Source: Mycobacterium sp. Z3061 (GTDB lineage Bacteria; Actinomycetota; Actinomycetes; Mycobacteriales; Mycobacteriaceae). From it: a stretch of 64,000 nucleotides of DNA. A program made the translations under genes and the position numbers. This document shows, in pieces, positions 37,793-49,800 of the stretch. The notes below the pieces were generated by a model. The model searched no databases and was not told the origin of the DNA. It saw only the letters and a program-made list of their open reading frames with translations. The stretch lies in contig NZ_CP134062.1 of assembly GCF_031583025.1 (NCBI RefSeq), positions 124,001-188,000 of the forward strand, given 5' to 3'. Numbering within the stretch: position 1 is the first letter of the stretch; each line of letters starts with the position of its first letter.

Positions 37793-38791
37793 GTGGGCGA
37801 AACTGCGGTGGCGACCGAGCCGGGTTGCCCGAAACGGATGGAATTCGGGCCTTGCGGTGGTGTGCGTCCAGACGGTCAATGTGAGATGCGTTCGGGGGAC
37901 TGTGTATTCACTGACATCGTGAGGTGGTCAGGCCCGGCGCCGGTGGCCGGCCGGGAGACCGGGCCGGCGCCCTTGGTGCTGACCGATTTCAGCTGCGCGC
38001 CCTTCGATCGCGACGATGTCGCGGCGACCGCGGCGGTGCTGGCGCCCTCGTGCGACGCGGTACTGGTGGGCGAACATCAGAACAAGCCGGATTTTCCGCC
38101 CACGCTGATGGGATCGTTGCTGCTGGACGCCGGTGTGACCCCGTGGATCACGTTGTCGTGCCGAGATCGCAACCGGATCGTCCTGGAACAGGAACTGCGG
38201 GGCCTGCGCACCATCGGGGTGGACACCGTGCTCTGTGTGACCGGTGACGGGCGCGGCTATGACGTTCGGCCGGACGTCACTCAGACGTTCGATCTCGACG
38301 GGCTGCGGTTGGTGTCGCTGGCCGCATCGCTCGGGGTGCTCCCGGCGGTACCGGAGACGCCCACGGCGCCGCCCATCGCTGCCAGACCCGCCCGGCTGGT
38401 CGAGAAAGAGCGGGCGGGCGCGGGCCTCGCGGTGCTCAACCATGTGCCGTTCCCGGACATGATCGCCGAGTTCATGAAAACGGCTCGGGCGCAGGGCTTG
38501 TCGATCCCGGTGATCGCCGCGGTCGCGGTGTTCACCGACAGCGTGTCAGCCGCGGTTCTGCAGGGTCTGCCCGGTCTCGAACTCGACCCCGCCGTGACGG
38601 AAAGCGTCCTCAGCTCGGCGGATCCGATCGCCGCCGGCATTTCGGCCGCGGTCAGTGAGGCGCGGTCGCTGCTCTCGATCGACGGCGTCGAAGGCGTCAA
38701 CGTCTCCGGGCTGGCATCGGCGTCGGGCGCCCGGGTCGGCGCCGAGATCAAAGCGGAGGTAGGCCGGCTCATCCGGGAGGGGGTTTCGTGA
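37793..38791 (+). CDS. Methylenetetrahydrofolate reductase-like protein with N-terminal MTHFR_C zinc motif
   Basis: 332 residues. The N-terminus carries CPKRMEFGPCGG with Cys12, Cys21, Cys30 and Cys37, the signature of the MTHFR_C (MetV-type) domain. Residues ~55-330 look like a MetF TIM barrel: SCRDRNRIVLEQELRGL, VLCVTGDGRG and a C-terminal helix-strand series. The barrel is shorter than true MetF and the order, with the zinc-type motif first, is unusual. It probably handles a folate-bound one-carbon unit; the downstream methyltransferase gene overlaps by GTGA, which supports a methyl-transfer theme. GTG 37793 is the first possible start; GTG 37808 is also possible. Confidence 0.78.
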   Translation: MGETAVATEPGCPKRMEFGPCGGVRPDGQCEMRSGDCVFTDIVRWSGPAPVAGRETGPAPLVLTDFSCAPFDRDDVAATAAVLAPSCDAVLVGEHQNKPDFPPTLMGSLLLDAGVTPWITLSCRDRNRIVLEQELRGLRTIGVDTVLCVTGDGRGYDVRPDVTQTFDLDGLRLVSLAASLGVLPAVPETPTAPPIAARPARLVEKERAGAGLAVLNHVPFPDMIAEFMKTARAQGLSIPVIAAVAVFTDSVSAAVLQGLPGLELDPAVTESVLSSADPIAAGISAAVSEARSLLSIDGVEGVNVSGLASASGARVGAEIKAEVGRLIREGVS

Positions 38792-39543
38792 CCGAAGCGA
38801 TGCAGGCGGAGTTCGACACGGTCGCGGAGTGGACGGCACAGGTCGCCGCCGACATGGGACCGGAGTATCACGTGCCGGCAGGCTGCCGGGGCAGCGGCAG
38901 CCCGGCCGCACTGGACTGGCTTGCCGAGCGCATGGAACTTGCTTCCGGCGCAACGTTTTTGGACTGCGGCGCGGGCGTCGGCGGGCCGGCCGCGTACGCG
39001 GCGCAACAGCGAGAGCTGCGGCCCGTACTCGTCGAGCCGGAGGCCGGCGCGTGTCGCGCCGCCCAGCGGCTGTTCGGCTATCCGGTGGTGCAAGCGTTGG
39101 GATCGAAACTGCCGCTGGCGGAGGCGAGTTGCGATGCCGCGTGGTCGCTCGGAGTGCTGTGCACCACTCCGGAGCAGCTCGCATTGCTCACGGAGCTGCA
39201 CCGCACCGTGCGGCGCGGTGGCCGAATCGGGTTGCTGGCGTTCGTGGCTCGAGGCGAACTGCCGAGCGACGAACTGGAGGGCAACCACTTCCCGGCCCCG
39301 GAGCGGTTACGGCAATTGGTGGACGAGTCGGCGCTGCATGTCGAGCACTGGCTGAGAACCGCTGAGCTGCCGGCGATTCCGGAGGAATGGAACCAGCGGA
39401 TGGATGCCGTTACGGACGAGCTGACCCGGCGGCACGGGCATACCGACGCCTGGCAGCTGGCCGAGCGGCAGAGCTCCCGGATCGGACGGCTGCTGGAAGA
39501 CGGGACTCTGACGGGCGAGTTGCTGGTACTGCGTCACGCGTGA
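38788..39543 (+). CDS. Class I SAM-dependent methyltransferase
   Basis: 251 residues. The SAM-binding motif I is FLDCGAGVGGPAAYAA (~57-72), motif II acid in VLVEPE, and motif IV/post-I at ASCDAAWSLGVLC. The overall pattern is the small-molecule O/N/C-methyltransferase type rather than rRNA. Start is fixed by the GTGA overlap with the folate-reductase-like gene, so the two are translationally coupled. It lies directly upstream of a second mbtH and the lipopeptide synthetase, so tailoring of that peptide is possible but unproven. Confidence 0.85.
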   Translation: MTEAMQAEFDTVAEWTAQVAADMGPEYHVPAGCRGSGSPAALDWLAERMELASGATFLDCGAGVGGPAAYAAQQRELRPVLVEPEAGACRAAQRLFGYPVVQALGSKLPLAEASCDAAWSLGVLCTTPEQLALLTELHRTVRRGGRIGLLAFVARGELPSDELEGNHFPAPERLRQLVDESALHVEHWLRTAELPAIPEEWNQRMDAVTDELTRRHGHTDAWQLAERQSSRIGRLLEDGTLTGELLVLRHA

Positions 39544-39562
39544 GCCCGGCGCGCAGCATCCG

Positions 39563-39575
39563 CCCCGCGGCGGGG
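39563..39575. other. Short GC palindrome after the methyltransferase
   Basis: CCCCG-CGG-CGGGG, 20 bases after the stop. The loop is at the lower limit for a hairpin and there is no T tract. The remaining gap to 39794 shows no gene; it should hold the promoter of the second mbtH. Confidence 0.25.
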
Positions 39576-39794
39576 ACCCTGCCCTGTGCCATCACTGTCG
39601 GAGCCACCCGCACCACCGATTCGAGCCGGCGCTGGACTGCTACCCGCGCGGACCGGGTCTTCACCCAAAGCGCCGACCCTGGCGGCCTGTCCGACATAAT
39701 CTGATCGAGAAGACACCCCGAATAGTCGCTGAGTAACGCGGGCGGAATTGCAGCGGTGCTCGCAACCTCAGCCAAATCGATCAGGAGTTGACCC

Positions 39795-40025
39795 GTGAGC
39801 GTCAATCCGTTTGACGACGACAATGGCAGCTTCTTCGTCCTGATCAACGACGAAGAGCAGCACAGCCTATGGCCAACCTTTGCCGATGTCCCCGACGGCT
39901 GGAGGGTGGTCTACGGCGAGGCGGCGCGAGCCGACTGCCTGGACTACATCGAACAAAACTGGCCCGATATCCGACCCAAGAGTTTGCGTGACCGGCTTTC
40001 CCAGCAACGGGCGGGCGATAACTGA
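39795..40025 (+). CDS. Second MbtH-like protein (lipopeptide cluster)
   Basis: 76 residues with the full MbtH signature: [26 protein letters not shown] and [13 protein letters not shown]. It differs from the mbtH at 27079 in the middle and C-terminal segments, so it is a paralogue and not a recent copy. GTG 39795 follows CAGGAG (39780-39785) by nine bases. Its position 800 bases before the FAAL-PKS-NRPS gene suggests it serves the A domains of that assembly line. Confidence 0.94.
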   Translation: MSVNPFDDDNGSFFVLINDEEQHSLWPTFADVPDGWRVVYGEAARADCLDYIEQNWPDIRPKSLRDRLSQQRAGDN

Positions 40026-40824
40026 AGACAGTTACGCCGTGTCCGAGTCCGTGATTCCGACTGGATCGAACACCACTCCCGGTAAGCGCCGGAGTCCTTC
40101 TTAGTAGCTTTCTCAGCGGGCCGGAGCCGGTGCTCGGCTGCTCCTTTCCCGCGTTTCCGGGGCCGCAGCGGTAGGTCGACGCGGCAGGTCCCGCGCTCGG
40201 GCGTCGGAAACGATGAGTTTGCCCGGCAATCACGCAGCGCACGTGGCGGATTTGATGTCCGCGCCGCCGTTACCAGGATCGCCGCCGTTGCGTGCCAACA
40301 GCGCCGCCGATCGCGGACGCCCGGGCGGCATGAATATGTTGGGACTTTCGTCTCTTGTTGCCGTTATCTGGGATGTGCTGCAATGGCCCAATTCCTATCG
40401 GGCTGGGGCGGCAACATCAGAACGCGAAACGTGATGACCATCATTGACCACAATGCCTGGCGCAATCCGTTGCGCCAGAGGCTGTCTCGGAGCAGTTCCG
40501 GGAAGCTCCGCAGAGTGGCGCCCCGTGGAGCACCTGTCGCATGAAGGCGCGTGGTACCGGATTCGCGGCCACACAACAATATTCGCCGCTACCGCATATC
40601 GATTACCACATCGCACAACCCTCGGACGGCAACCCGGACAACCAGCACCAAGGCCGTGGCAAAGCCGTCGGCGGGGCCCGCCGCAGCAACCTCGACCGCG
40701 CTCGGTTACGCCGGCTCGACCGTCATCGCCGAACCAGCACCGACCTCCATCGAGGAGACGCCGTGCGTCGGGTGATTTCGTGCGGCTTGGCTGCGATTAA
40801 GTCACCTCATCGTCGGAGGTGGCC
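40026..40824. other. Long intergenic region before the lipopeptide synthetase
   Basis: About 800 bases with no gene I can support. It should contain the promoter of the giant synthetase gene, whose ribosome site GGAGG is at 40815-40819. On the minus strand, 40250-40330 can be read as a Gly/Asn-rich stretch (NGGDPGNGGAD) like a PE_PGRS tail, possibly a remnant. A 73-codon plus-strand frame at 40213-40434 has no family resemblance. Confidence 0.5.
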
Positions 40825-43800
40825 ATGTCATTGCTAGTGGAGCGGGTACGGCAACTGGCGGCGCACGTCCCCGATGCTCTGGCCATCTCCTATGTGGATG
40901 GTCGAGGTCGCGTTACTGAGTCGGTGAGTCGCGCGGGCGTGGTGACCGCGATGGATGAGATGACCGAGTTCTTGTGGCAGCGTTGCGGTCTGGCGCCTGG
41001 TGATCGAGCGTTGCTGGTGTATCCGCCTGGTTTGGACTTCGTGCGCAGCTTGTTGGGGTGCATGGCCGCGGGAGTGATTGCGGTGCCGGTGTATCCGCCG
41101 GATCCGTTCAACCCGCGTAAGTCCATCGACGGGTTTCGGCGGGTGGCGGCGGACTGCGGCGCCAAGGCGGTGCTGACGAGTCGCGGCTATGCCCGTGCGC
41201 GCAGGATGGGCGCGGCCAAATCGTTGGTGACCGCGAACCCGGTTGACTGGCCCGCCGATCTTTCCTGGCACGTGACTTCGCGGCTGGGCCGGCGTTCACG
41301 CTACCCTTCCGAACCGGCGCCGGATTGGGCCCCCAGCCCGGATACGCCGGCGTTGCTGCAGTACACATCGGGCTCGACCGCAAACCCCAAAGGTGTGGTG
41401 ATCACCCACGGCAACGTCGCTCACCAGGTCGATTTCAACCGCAGGTTGCTGGGGTTGGGCCTTGACGCCCGGGCTGTGTTCTGGGTGCCGCCATATCACG
41501 ACTTCGGGCTTATCAGCGCGATCTTGAGCGCGTCGGCAGGCAATGCGGAGTTGACGTTGATGTCACCGTTGAGCTTCCTGCAGCGGCCCGCGCTGTGGTT
41601 CGAGGTGATGGATCGGGTGCGCGCGACCCATACCGCTGCGCCCAACTTCGGTTATGAGTTGGCGGTGCGCAAAACCACCCCTGAGCAGCGCGCCAACTGG
41701 GATTTGAGTTCACTGCGGGTGGTGATGAGTGCTGCCGAACCGGTTAGCGCGGACACCACCGACCGTTTCCTCGATGCCTTTGCGGTGTGCGGATTACGTC
41801 GGGAGGCCTTCTGCCCGGCTTACGGCCTCGCCGAACACACCGTGGGGGTGACCGTGTTCGGCCGCTCGAGTATGCGGGTGGACCGGAACCGACTCGAAAC
41901 CCAACGGATCGCTGTTGCCGGGGAGGGTGCCGATTCGCAGCTGCTGATGGGTTGCGGCAAGCCGGCCGATGACATCGATGTGCGCATTGTGGACCCCGAG
42001 TCCGGTGCGGAATTGGGTGATGGGCACGTCGGGGAGATCTGGGTGGACTCGCCGAGTAAGGCCGTCGGCTATTGGGGGGCCCCGGAGGCCAGCGAAGCTA
42101 CCTTCCAGGCCCGATTGGCGGGTATGCACAACGGCCGCGGCTATCTGCGGACCGGGGATCTGGGATTCCTGCATGACGATGAGCTGTATGTGTGCGGTCG
42201 CATCAAGGATCTGCTGATCGTCGCTGGTCGCAACGTTTACCCGCAAGATCTCGAAGACAGCGTGCGTGATTGCCATCGCGCGATCAGGCCGGGTGGGATC
42301 GCCGCCTTCGCTATCGAGGACGGCGGCGGCGAAGCGGTAGCGATCCTCGCGGAGGTGCGCCCAGATGCTTCGTCGCAGGTGTTGTCGGACGTGGTCGAGA
42401 CGGTGCGGGCGGTGGTGCTCAAGGACCACCAGTTGCGTTGTGCGGTAGTAGTTTTAGGTCCGCCGGGCAGCGTGAGCAAGACCACCAGCGGCAAGGTGCA
42501 GCGTTCGCGATGCCGCGCCCGATTACTTGACGGCACTCTGGAAGCCCAGGCGTTGTTGGTGGACCGTTGCGAGGGTGCAGAACTCGGTAGCGCGACGCCG
42601 GTACACGTGTCGGTGGGAGGTGGCGAGGCGCGCCGGGCCGAGGAGTTGCTCGTGCCGGTGCGTGAACAGGTGGCCGCGGTCCTAGGGGTCCGTGTCGGCC
42701 TGGTCGAGGTTGACCAGCCGTTGGGGGACCAGGGTCTCAGCTCGGTCGGCGTCAGCGAATTGGCAGCACGGCTGACTCGGGTGGTGGGCCGTGAAGTGCT
42801 TGCGGTGGAGGTTTACGACCATCCCACGGTCGCGGGGTTGGCCAGGATGTTCGCTGCCGGTGGTGGTGGGCGGGATGGCCCGCGCCGCACCGACACCTCG
42901 GATGTCGAGGAGCCGATCGCGGTCGTCGCGATGGCGTGTCGCACACCCGGCGGGATAACAGATCCGGAGGGTTTCTGGGGGCTGCTCGATCAGGGCCGTG
43001 ATGCCATCGGCGGGTTTCCCCAGCGTTGGGACAGCGGGGGTCTCTTCGATCCTGATCCCGACGCGGTGGGCAAGACCTACGCCCGCGAGGGCGGGTTCTT
43101 GTCCGATCTGGAGCTTTTTGATGCGCAGTTTTTCGGCATCTCGGCGCGTGAGGCTACCGCGATGGACCCCCAGCAGCGGCTGGTGTTGGAGCTGGCCTGG
43201 GAGGCGTTGGAACGTGCCGGCCTGCCCCCGGATGGGTTGGAGGGATCCGCCACCGGGGTGTATCTGGGCACACAGTCCAGCGATTACGGCCTGGACGGGT
43301 CATCTTTGCAGGATCTGGATGGCTACCGCCTCACCGGTCGGACCATCAGTGCGGTCTCGGGGCGGGTCTCGTACGCGCTGGGTCTGCAGGGTCCGGCCAT
43401 GACCGTCGATACGGCTTGTTCGTCGTCGTTGGTGGCCGTGCACCTGGCGGCGTCGGCGCTGCGTCAGGGTGAGTGTGATCTGGCGTTGGCCGGGGGTGTG
43501 CAGGTGATGTGCACCCCGGCAATGTTTGTGGAGTTCAGCCGGTTGCGCGCGGTAGCCCCCGACGGGCGGTGTAAAGCGTTTTCGGCCGCTGCTGACGGCG
43601 CGGGTTGGTCAGAAGGCGCCGGCGTGGTCGTACTCAAACGGCTCCGCGATGCCCAGCGTGACGGGGATCGGGTGTTGGCGTTGATCCGTGGATCGGCGGT
43701 CAACCAGGACGGACGCAGTCTGGGGTTGACCGCACCTAACGGATCGAGCCAGCAGCGCGTCATCCGCGCAGCCTTGCAGGCCAGCGGGTTGACGCCCGAC

Positions 43801-46800
43801 GATATCGACGCCGTCGAGGCGCACGGCACCGGTACCGCCTTGGGTGATCCGATCGAGGCCGGCGCGCTCGGGCAGGTATTCGGGCGGACCCGCGACGCTG
43901 AGCATCCGTTGTGGCTGGGTTCGTCGAAATCCAACATCGGTCACACTCAGGCTGCCGCCGGGGTCTTGGGCGTGATCAAAATGGTGCTGGCTCTGCAACA
44001 CGAGCGTCTGCCGCAAACTCTGCACGCACGGATGCCAAACGAACACATCGATTGGGACGCCGGCCGGCTTTCTCTGTTGCAGCAGTCCCAGCCCTGGCCA
44101 CACGATCGGGCGCACGTGCGTCGTGCGGGGGTGTCCAGTTTCGGAATTTCGGGCACCAACGCGCATCTGATCTTGCAGGAGGCGCCCACGCTGCCGGCGC
44201 CAGTGGCCGCGGGTGGTCCGACAGAGGACTCGGTGCTGCGGTTCTGGCCGCTGTCGGCCCGTAGTAACGCCGCGTTGTGCGCGCAGGCTGATCGGCTTCA
44301 TCGGCATTTGAGCGCGCACCCGGAGGTGGATCTGACCGACCTGGCCTTCAGTTTGGCCACCACTCGCACTCATCATCCGCAGCGGGGCGTGATTACCGTG
44401 GCCGGCGTTGACCCGCGCGCCGATCTGCTGGAGGCTTTGGCCGCGCTGTGGGCCCAGCGAACTCATCCCGGTCTGACCCGTCATCATCTGGTGTCGCTTG
44501 CCGGCAAAATCGTGTTCGTCTTCCCGGGCCAGGGCGCTCAATACCCGGCGATGGCCGCCGGGCTCTACCAGGAGCACCCCGTGTTTGCCCGTGCTGTGGA
44601 TGCCTGTGATCAGGCGCTGCAACCGTGGACCGGCTGGTCAGTGGCCGATGTCATCTGTGGGCGCCCCGGAGCCGCCCCGTTGGAGCGGGTGGACGTGGTC
44701 CAGCCGGTGCTGTTTGCGGTGATGATTGCGCTCGCCGAAGTGCTGGGGGGCTACGGGATCGTGCCCGACGCGGTCGTCGGGCATTCCCAGGGAGAGATCG
44801 CTGCCGCGTATGTGGCCGGGGCGCTTTCGCTGGAACGCGCCGCCCGGGTGGTAGCGCTGCGCAGTCGCGCGCTGACGCACTTGGCCGGTGCAGGGGCGAT
44901 GGCGTCGGTGCTGCTACCCGCGGAGCAGTTGCGAACGCGGTTGCGCGGTTGGGGCGGCGCGGTGAGCATTGCCGCGGTCAACGGCCCCGCCCACACCGTG
45001 GTGAGCGGTGAAGTCGGCGCGGTGGCGCGCTTCATCGAGGCGTGTAGCGGTGACGGAATTCAGGTCCGCTCTCTGGCGGTGGATTACGCTTCCCACTCCC
45101 CTCACGTCGAAGCGCTGCGTGACCAGCTCCTGCACGAGCTGGCCGACCTTGACCCGCAGCCCGCACGCATACCGCTGTATTCCACGGTGCAGGGCGTCCC
45201 ATCAGGTGAGCCTCTGAACACCACCACCATGAACGCCGACTACTGGTATGCCAACCTGCGTGAGCCTGTCCGGTTCCATGACACCGTGGCAGCGCTGCTC
45301 GGGCACGGTGAGCACACATTTGTCGAGCTGTCGGCGCATCCGGTGTTGGCTGCCGCGATCAGCGACACCCTGGCTGGTGTGGCCGGGCCGGCGAACTCGG
45401 TAATCACCACGTTGCATCGTGACCGGCCTGACGTGGACAGCCTCAACGCCGCATTGGCCGCGTTGCACATTCACGGTCACAGCCCGTCCTGGCGGCGTCT
45501 CTACCCACACGCCAACGCTGTCGGGCTGCCAACCTATCCGTTCGAGCGTCGTCGTTATTGGCTGGCTGCAGCCCCGGCCGTCGACGTCAGCGCTGCGGGG
45601 CTGGGTGCCGTCGAACATCCGTTGTTGGGCGCGGTCACCGAGCTGGCCGGTAAAGGCCAAGTTCTGATCAGTGGAAGTTTGTCGTGCAGCGCGCACGGCT
45701 GGCTCGCCGGCCACCGGGTCAATGGCGGTGTCGAGTTCCCGGTGGCCGGGTTGATCGATGTGGTGTTGGCCGCCGGCGGATTGGTGGGGTGTGCGGTCAT
45801 CGAGGAATTGGTGGTGCACACCGCGCTGCGGCTTTCTGAGCATGCATCTACCGATGTGCAGATCCTGGTCCAGCCCGCTGATCCCGATGGACGGCGGGCT
45901 TTCGACGTGCACTCCCGAGCGGGTGGACAGCGGGGTCCGTCGGGTTGGACATTGTGCGCCGGCGGCGTGTTGAGCGCGCAGCCGGCGGTGGCGCCGGCCG
46001 CGCCGCCACTGGCGGCTGTAGAGGCGGTTGACCCCGACGTTTTCTATGAGCAATTGGCCGCTGACGGCTTGGACTGCGGCGGGCTGTTCCGATCGGTCCG
46101 CGGTGTCGGTCATGACGCTGCCCGCCCGGATGTGGTGTGCGCCGAGGTGGAACTGCCCGCCGGCACCGACGTCGACGGCTACGGGATTCACCCTGCGTTG
46201 CTGGATGCCGCGTTGCAGCCGTTAGCCGTGTTCGACCGCACCGGCGCGGATGCCGAGCCTGCAGGGTTGCGGGTTCCGTTCGCGTTTGCCGGGGTGAGGT
46301 TGTTTGCGACGGCGGCCACCCGGTTGTCTGTGCAACTCGAGCGCACCGGCGCGGATCGTTACCGGCTGCGGGCGGTGGATCCGGCGGGGGCGGCGGTGAT
46401 CAGCATCGATTCGCTCAGCGTTGGTGATTCGCCCGACACGGTCGGGGAGCGCGCCGCGGCGGACGGCCCTTCCGAAGGCTTGTCGAAGTTGTCGTGGCCG
46501 GCGTTGCCGGCGAACACCTTCACACCGGGGGCGGCCGCGCCGGGGTGGGTGGTGCTCGGCGATGGGTGCGATCAACTGCCGGCCGCGTTGCGCCACCACC
46601 GGGGCTACGCCGACGTGGCCCACCCCGATCTCGGTCAGGCCGACGGGGTGGTCTGGGTGCTCGCGTTGTCCGATCCGCCCGGTGACGTGCCGGTCGGGTT
46701 GCACACGCTGACCCGCAGCGCCCTGGCCGGGTTGCAGGTTTGGCTGGCGCGTGCGGACACCGTCAATACCCCGTTGGTGATCCTGACTCGCCAGGCGGTT

Positions 46801-49800
46801 CAGGTCAGCGTCGACGACAGCGTTGATGACCAAGCCCCGAATCTGGTTCACGCCGCGTTGTGGGCGTTGGTCCATAGCGCCCAGAATGAGCATCCGGGCC
46901 GCATCACGCTGGTGGACATCGACGACAGCGCCGCCTCCGGCGAGGTCTTGTCGGCGGTGTTGTCGCAACGCCCCGACGCCGAGCCCCAGCTGGCCGTGCG
47001 CGGCGGCGTGGCCCATGTTCCCCGGGTGGTCCAAACCTCGGCGCCGGCGGCTCCGCCGACGGTGTTCGACCCCGACGGCACGGTGCTGATCACCGGGGGC
47101 ACCGGGATGTTGGGCGCGGTTTTCGCCGAGCATCTGATCACCCGCTACGGGGTGGGTCATCTGCTGTTGGTCTCACGGCGCGGGCCGGAGGCGCCGGGTG
47201 CGAACGAACTGCAGCAGCGGCTGACCCAACTGGGGGCCCGAGTCACGATCGCCGCGTGTGATGTGGCCGATCCTGTCGAGGTCAGCGCGCTGCTGGCGGC
47301 TATCCCGGCCGGACATCGGCTGTGTGCGGTCATCCATACCGCCGCCGTGCTGGACGACGCCCTGGTCAGCGACATGACCGTTGCGCAACTGGATGCGGTG
47401 TTGGCCGCCAAAGCCGACAGCGCCTGGCATCTGCACCGCCTCACCGCCGAGCTGGACCTCGATGCGTTCATCGTGTTCTCCTCGGCCGCGGGAGTTCTGG
47501 GTGGGCCCGGCCAGGCCAACTACGCCGCCGCTAACGCTTTCCTGGACGCGCTGGCACAGCTGCGTCAACACAATCAGCTCCCGGCCACCAGCTTGGCGTG
47601 GGGCTATTGGCAGACCGCCTCGGCGATGACGGCGGAGGTGGGCTCGATCGAGCGGGCCCGCTTCGCCCGTACCGGTATGACCCCGATCAGCACCAGTGAT
47701 GGCCTGATCCTCTTCGATGCCGCGCTGACCTGCCGGCAGCCCGCCCTGATCGCTGCCCCGACCAGCGCTCCGGCGTTGGCCCGACTGGCACGCGCCAATG
47801 CGTTGCCCGCAATCCTGTCCGGGCTGACCACCACCCTTCGCCAGGCCGCCCAGACCGGCCCCGACACGTTGACCGCCCGGCTGGCCGGGCTGACGCCCGA
47901 GCAACGGCACGCCACGTTGACTGCCCTGGTCACCACCACCACTGCCACGGTGTTGGCCCACCCCGACCCGGGTGCCCTCGATCCCGACCGGCCGTTCAAG
48001 GACCTCGGTATCGATTCGCTGACCGCCCTGGAGCTGCGCAACAGCCTGTCGGCGCAGACCGGGCTGGCCCTGCTGGCCACCTCGGTCTTGGACCAGAGCA
48101 CTCCGGCCGCGCTGGCAGCACACCTCAACGTGCTGCTCACGACCGCACCGGCACGACCCACCTACCCACCGGTCGAAACCACCGGGGTCACGGGTCGACG
48201 TTTGCCGCTGACCCGGCCGCAGTGCGATGTCTGGTTTGCTCACGAAACGAGCACCATGGATGCGGAGTGGCAGCCCGGCCTGTTCGTCGTCATCGAGGGC
48301 ATGGTCGATGCCGTTGCGCTCAACGTAGCGATCCGGCGCGCCATGCACGATGCCGAACCGATGCGGGCCGCTGTTTTCGAGGAAGCGGGCCAAGTTGTTC
48401 AGCAGGTAATCGATTACTCCGCGGTCGAGGCGGAATTTTACGATCTTCGCCACGAACAGCATCCGGTGCAGGAAGCCCATCGGTTGGCGGCGGAAATGCA
48501 AGAGACGCCGATGCTGTTGACGGACCCGTTATTCAAATTCGCGCTGATGCGGACGCGGGTCGATGAATTCTATCTATTTTTATGCGGCCATCACATCGTG
48601 ATGGACGGATACAGCATGGGGCTGCTTATAAATTGGATCGGAACCGTCTATTCCGCTGTCGTTCGCGGCGCTGCGATTCCGCCCGCGCCTTTTGGGTCGT
48701 TGCAGGACATGATCGACTGCGAACAAGCCTATGAGGCATCCGAGGACTACGTGCAGGATCGGGCTTACTGGACTGACAACCTGCCCCAGGAGACCACTTC
48801 GTCCTCGCTGTTGCCACCGACTTCATCCCGGCAGGTGTGGACGGCTGCTTTGCCGGTGCAAATGGATCCGGTCGTCGTGGGGCGGATCCGCGAAGTGTCC
48901 GGCAGGCTGGGCATCAACCAGCAGTCGCTCATCACCGCTGCGTGCGCCCTGCTGATTCACAGCTGGTATGCGACCGGCCCGGAGATCGTGATCGACTTTC
49001 CGGTCAGCAGACGGGTAAGTCCGGAGTCGCACACGTTCGCCGGAATGGTTGCCGGCTGGGTACCGCTGGTCCTGCGGGCATCGCCGGAATCCAGCGTTGC
49101 CGGTTTTTGGGAGCATGTCGATCAGCGGGTGCGCGAAGCGATACTCCATCAGAGGTTTCCGGTGCACTCCTTGGAGGGCAGGGCCGGAGTTCGCGCTACC
49201 GCGCAGGCACATAACCGGGCGTGGATCAATTTTATTCCGGTCACGATTCCCGCTCTGTTTCACAATGCCACGGTCTCAACCGCGTATAGTAGCCGCGCCG
49301 TTTCGGGACGATTCAACTTTGTCTTTGCCCGAGCGGGCGGCCGGCTATTTTTGAGCACCGAAGGCCGCGGCCCTTTGTCTGTTTTCGGAGTCGGTGAGTT
49401 AGCGAGACGGTTGGAAAGCCTGGTGTTGGCGATGATCGCCGACCCGACTCGGCAGCTGTCGTCGTTCGACGTACTCAACGCGCCCGAGCACGCCCGCCTG
49501 GACGGGTGGGGTAACCGGGCGGTGCTGACGGGGCGGGCTGCGCCGCCTTCGACGTCGATTCCAGCCTTGTTTGCCGCTCGGGTGGCGTGCACCCCGGATT
49601 CGGTGGCGGTGACCTTTGCGGGCAGCTCGATGACCTACCGCGAGGTAGAGGATGCGGCCAACCGGCTGGCGTGCCTGTTGGCCGGCCAGGGTGTGGGCCC
49701 CGGAGATCTGGTGGCGCTGCTGATGGAGCGCTCGGCCCGGGCGGTCGTGGCGATGGTGGCGGTGCTGAAAACCGGAGCGGCCTACCTGCCCATCGACCCG

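Noticed and set aside
40213-40434. 73-codon plus-strand frame in the intergenic region
   Set aside because: Weak ribosome site, no similarity to a known family, composition like random high-GC sequence.
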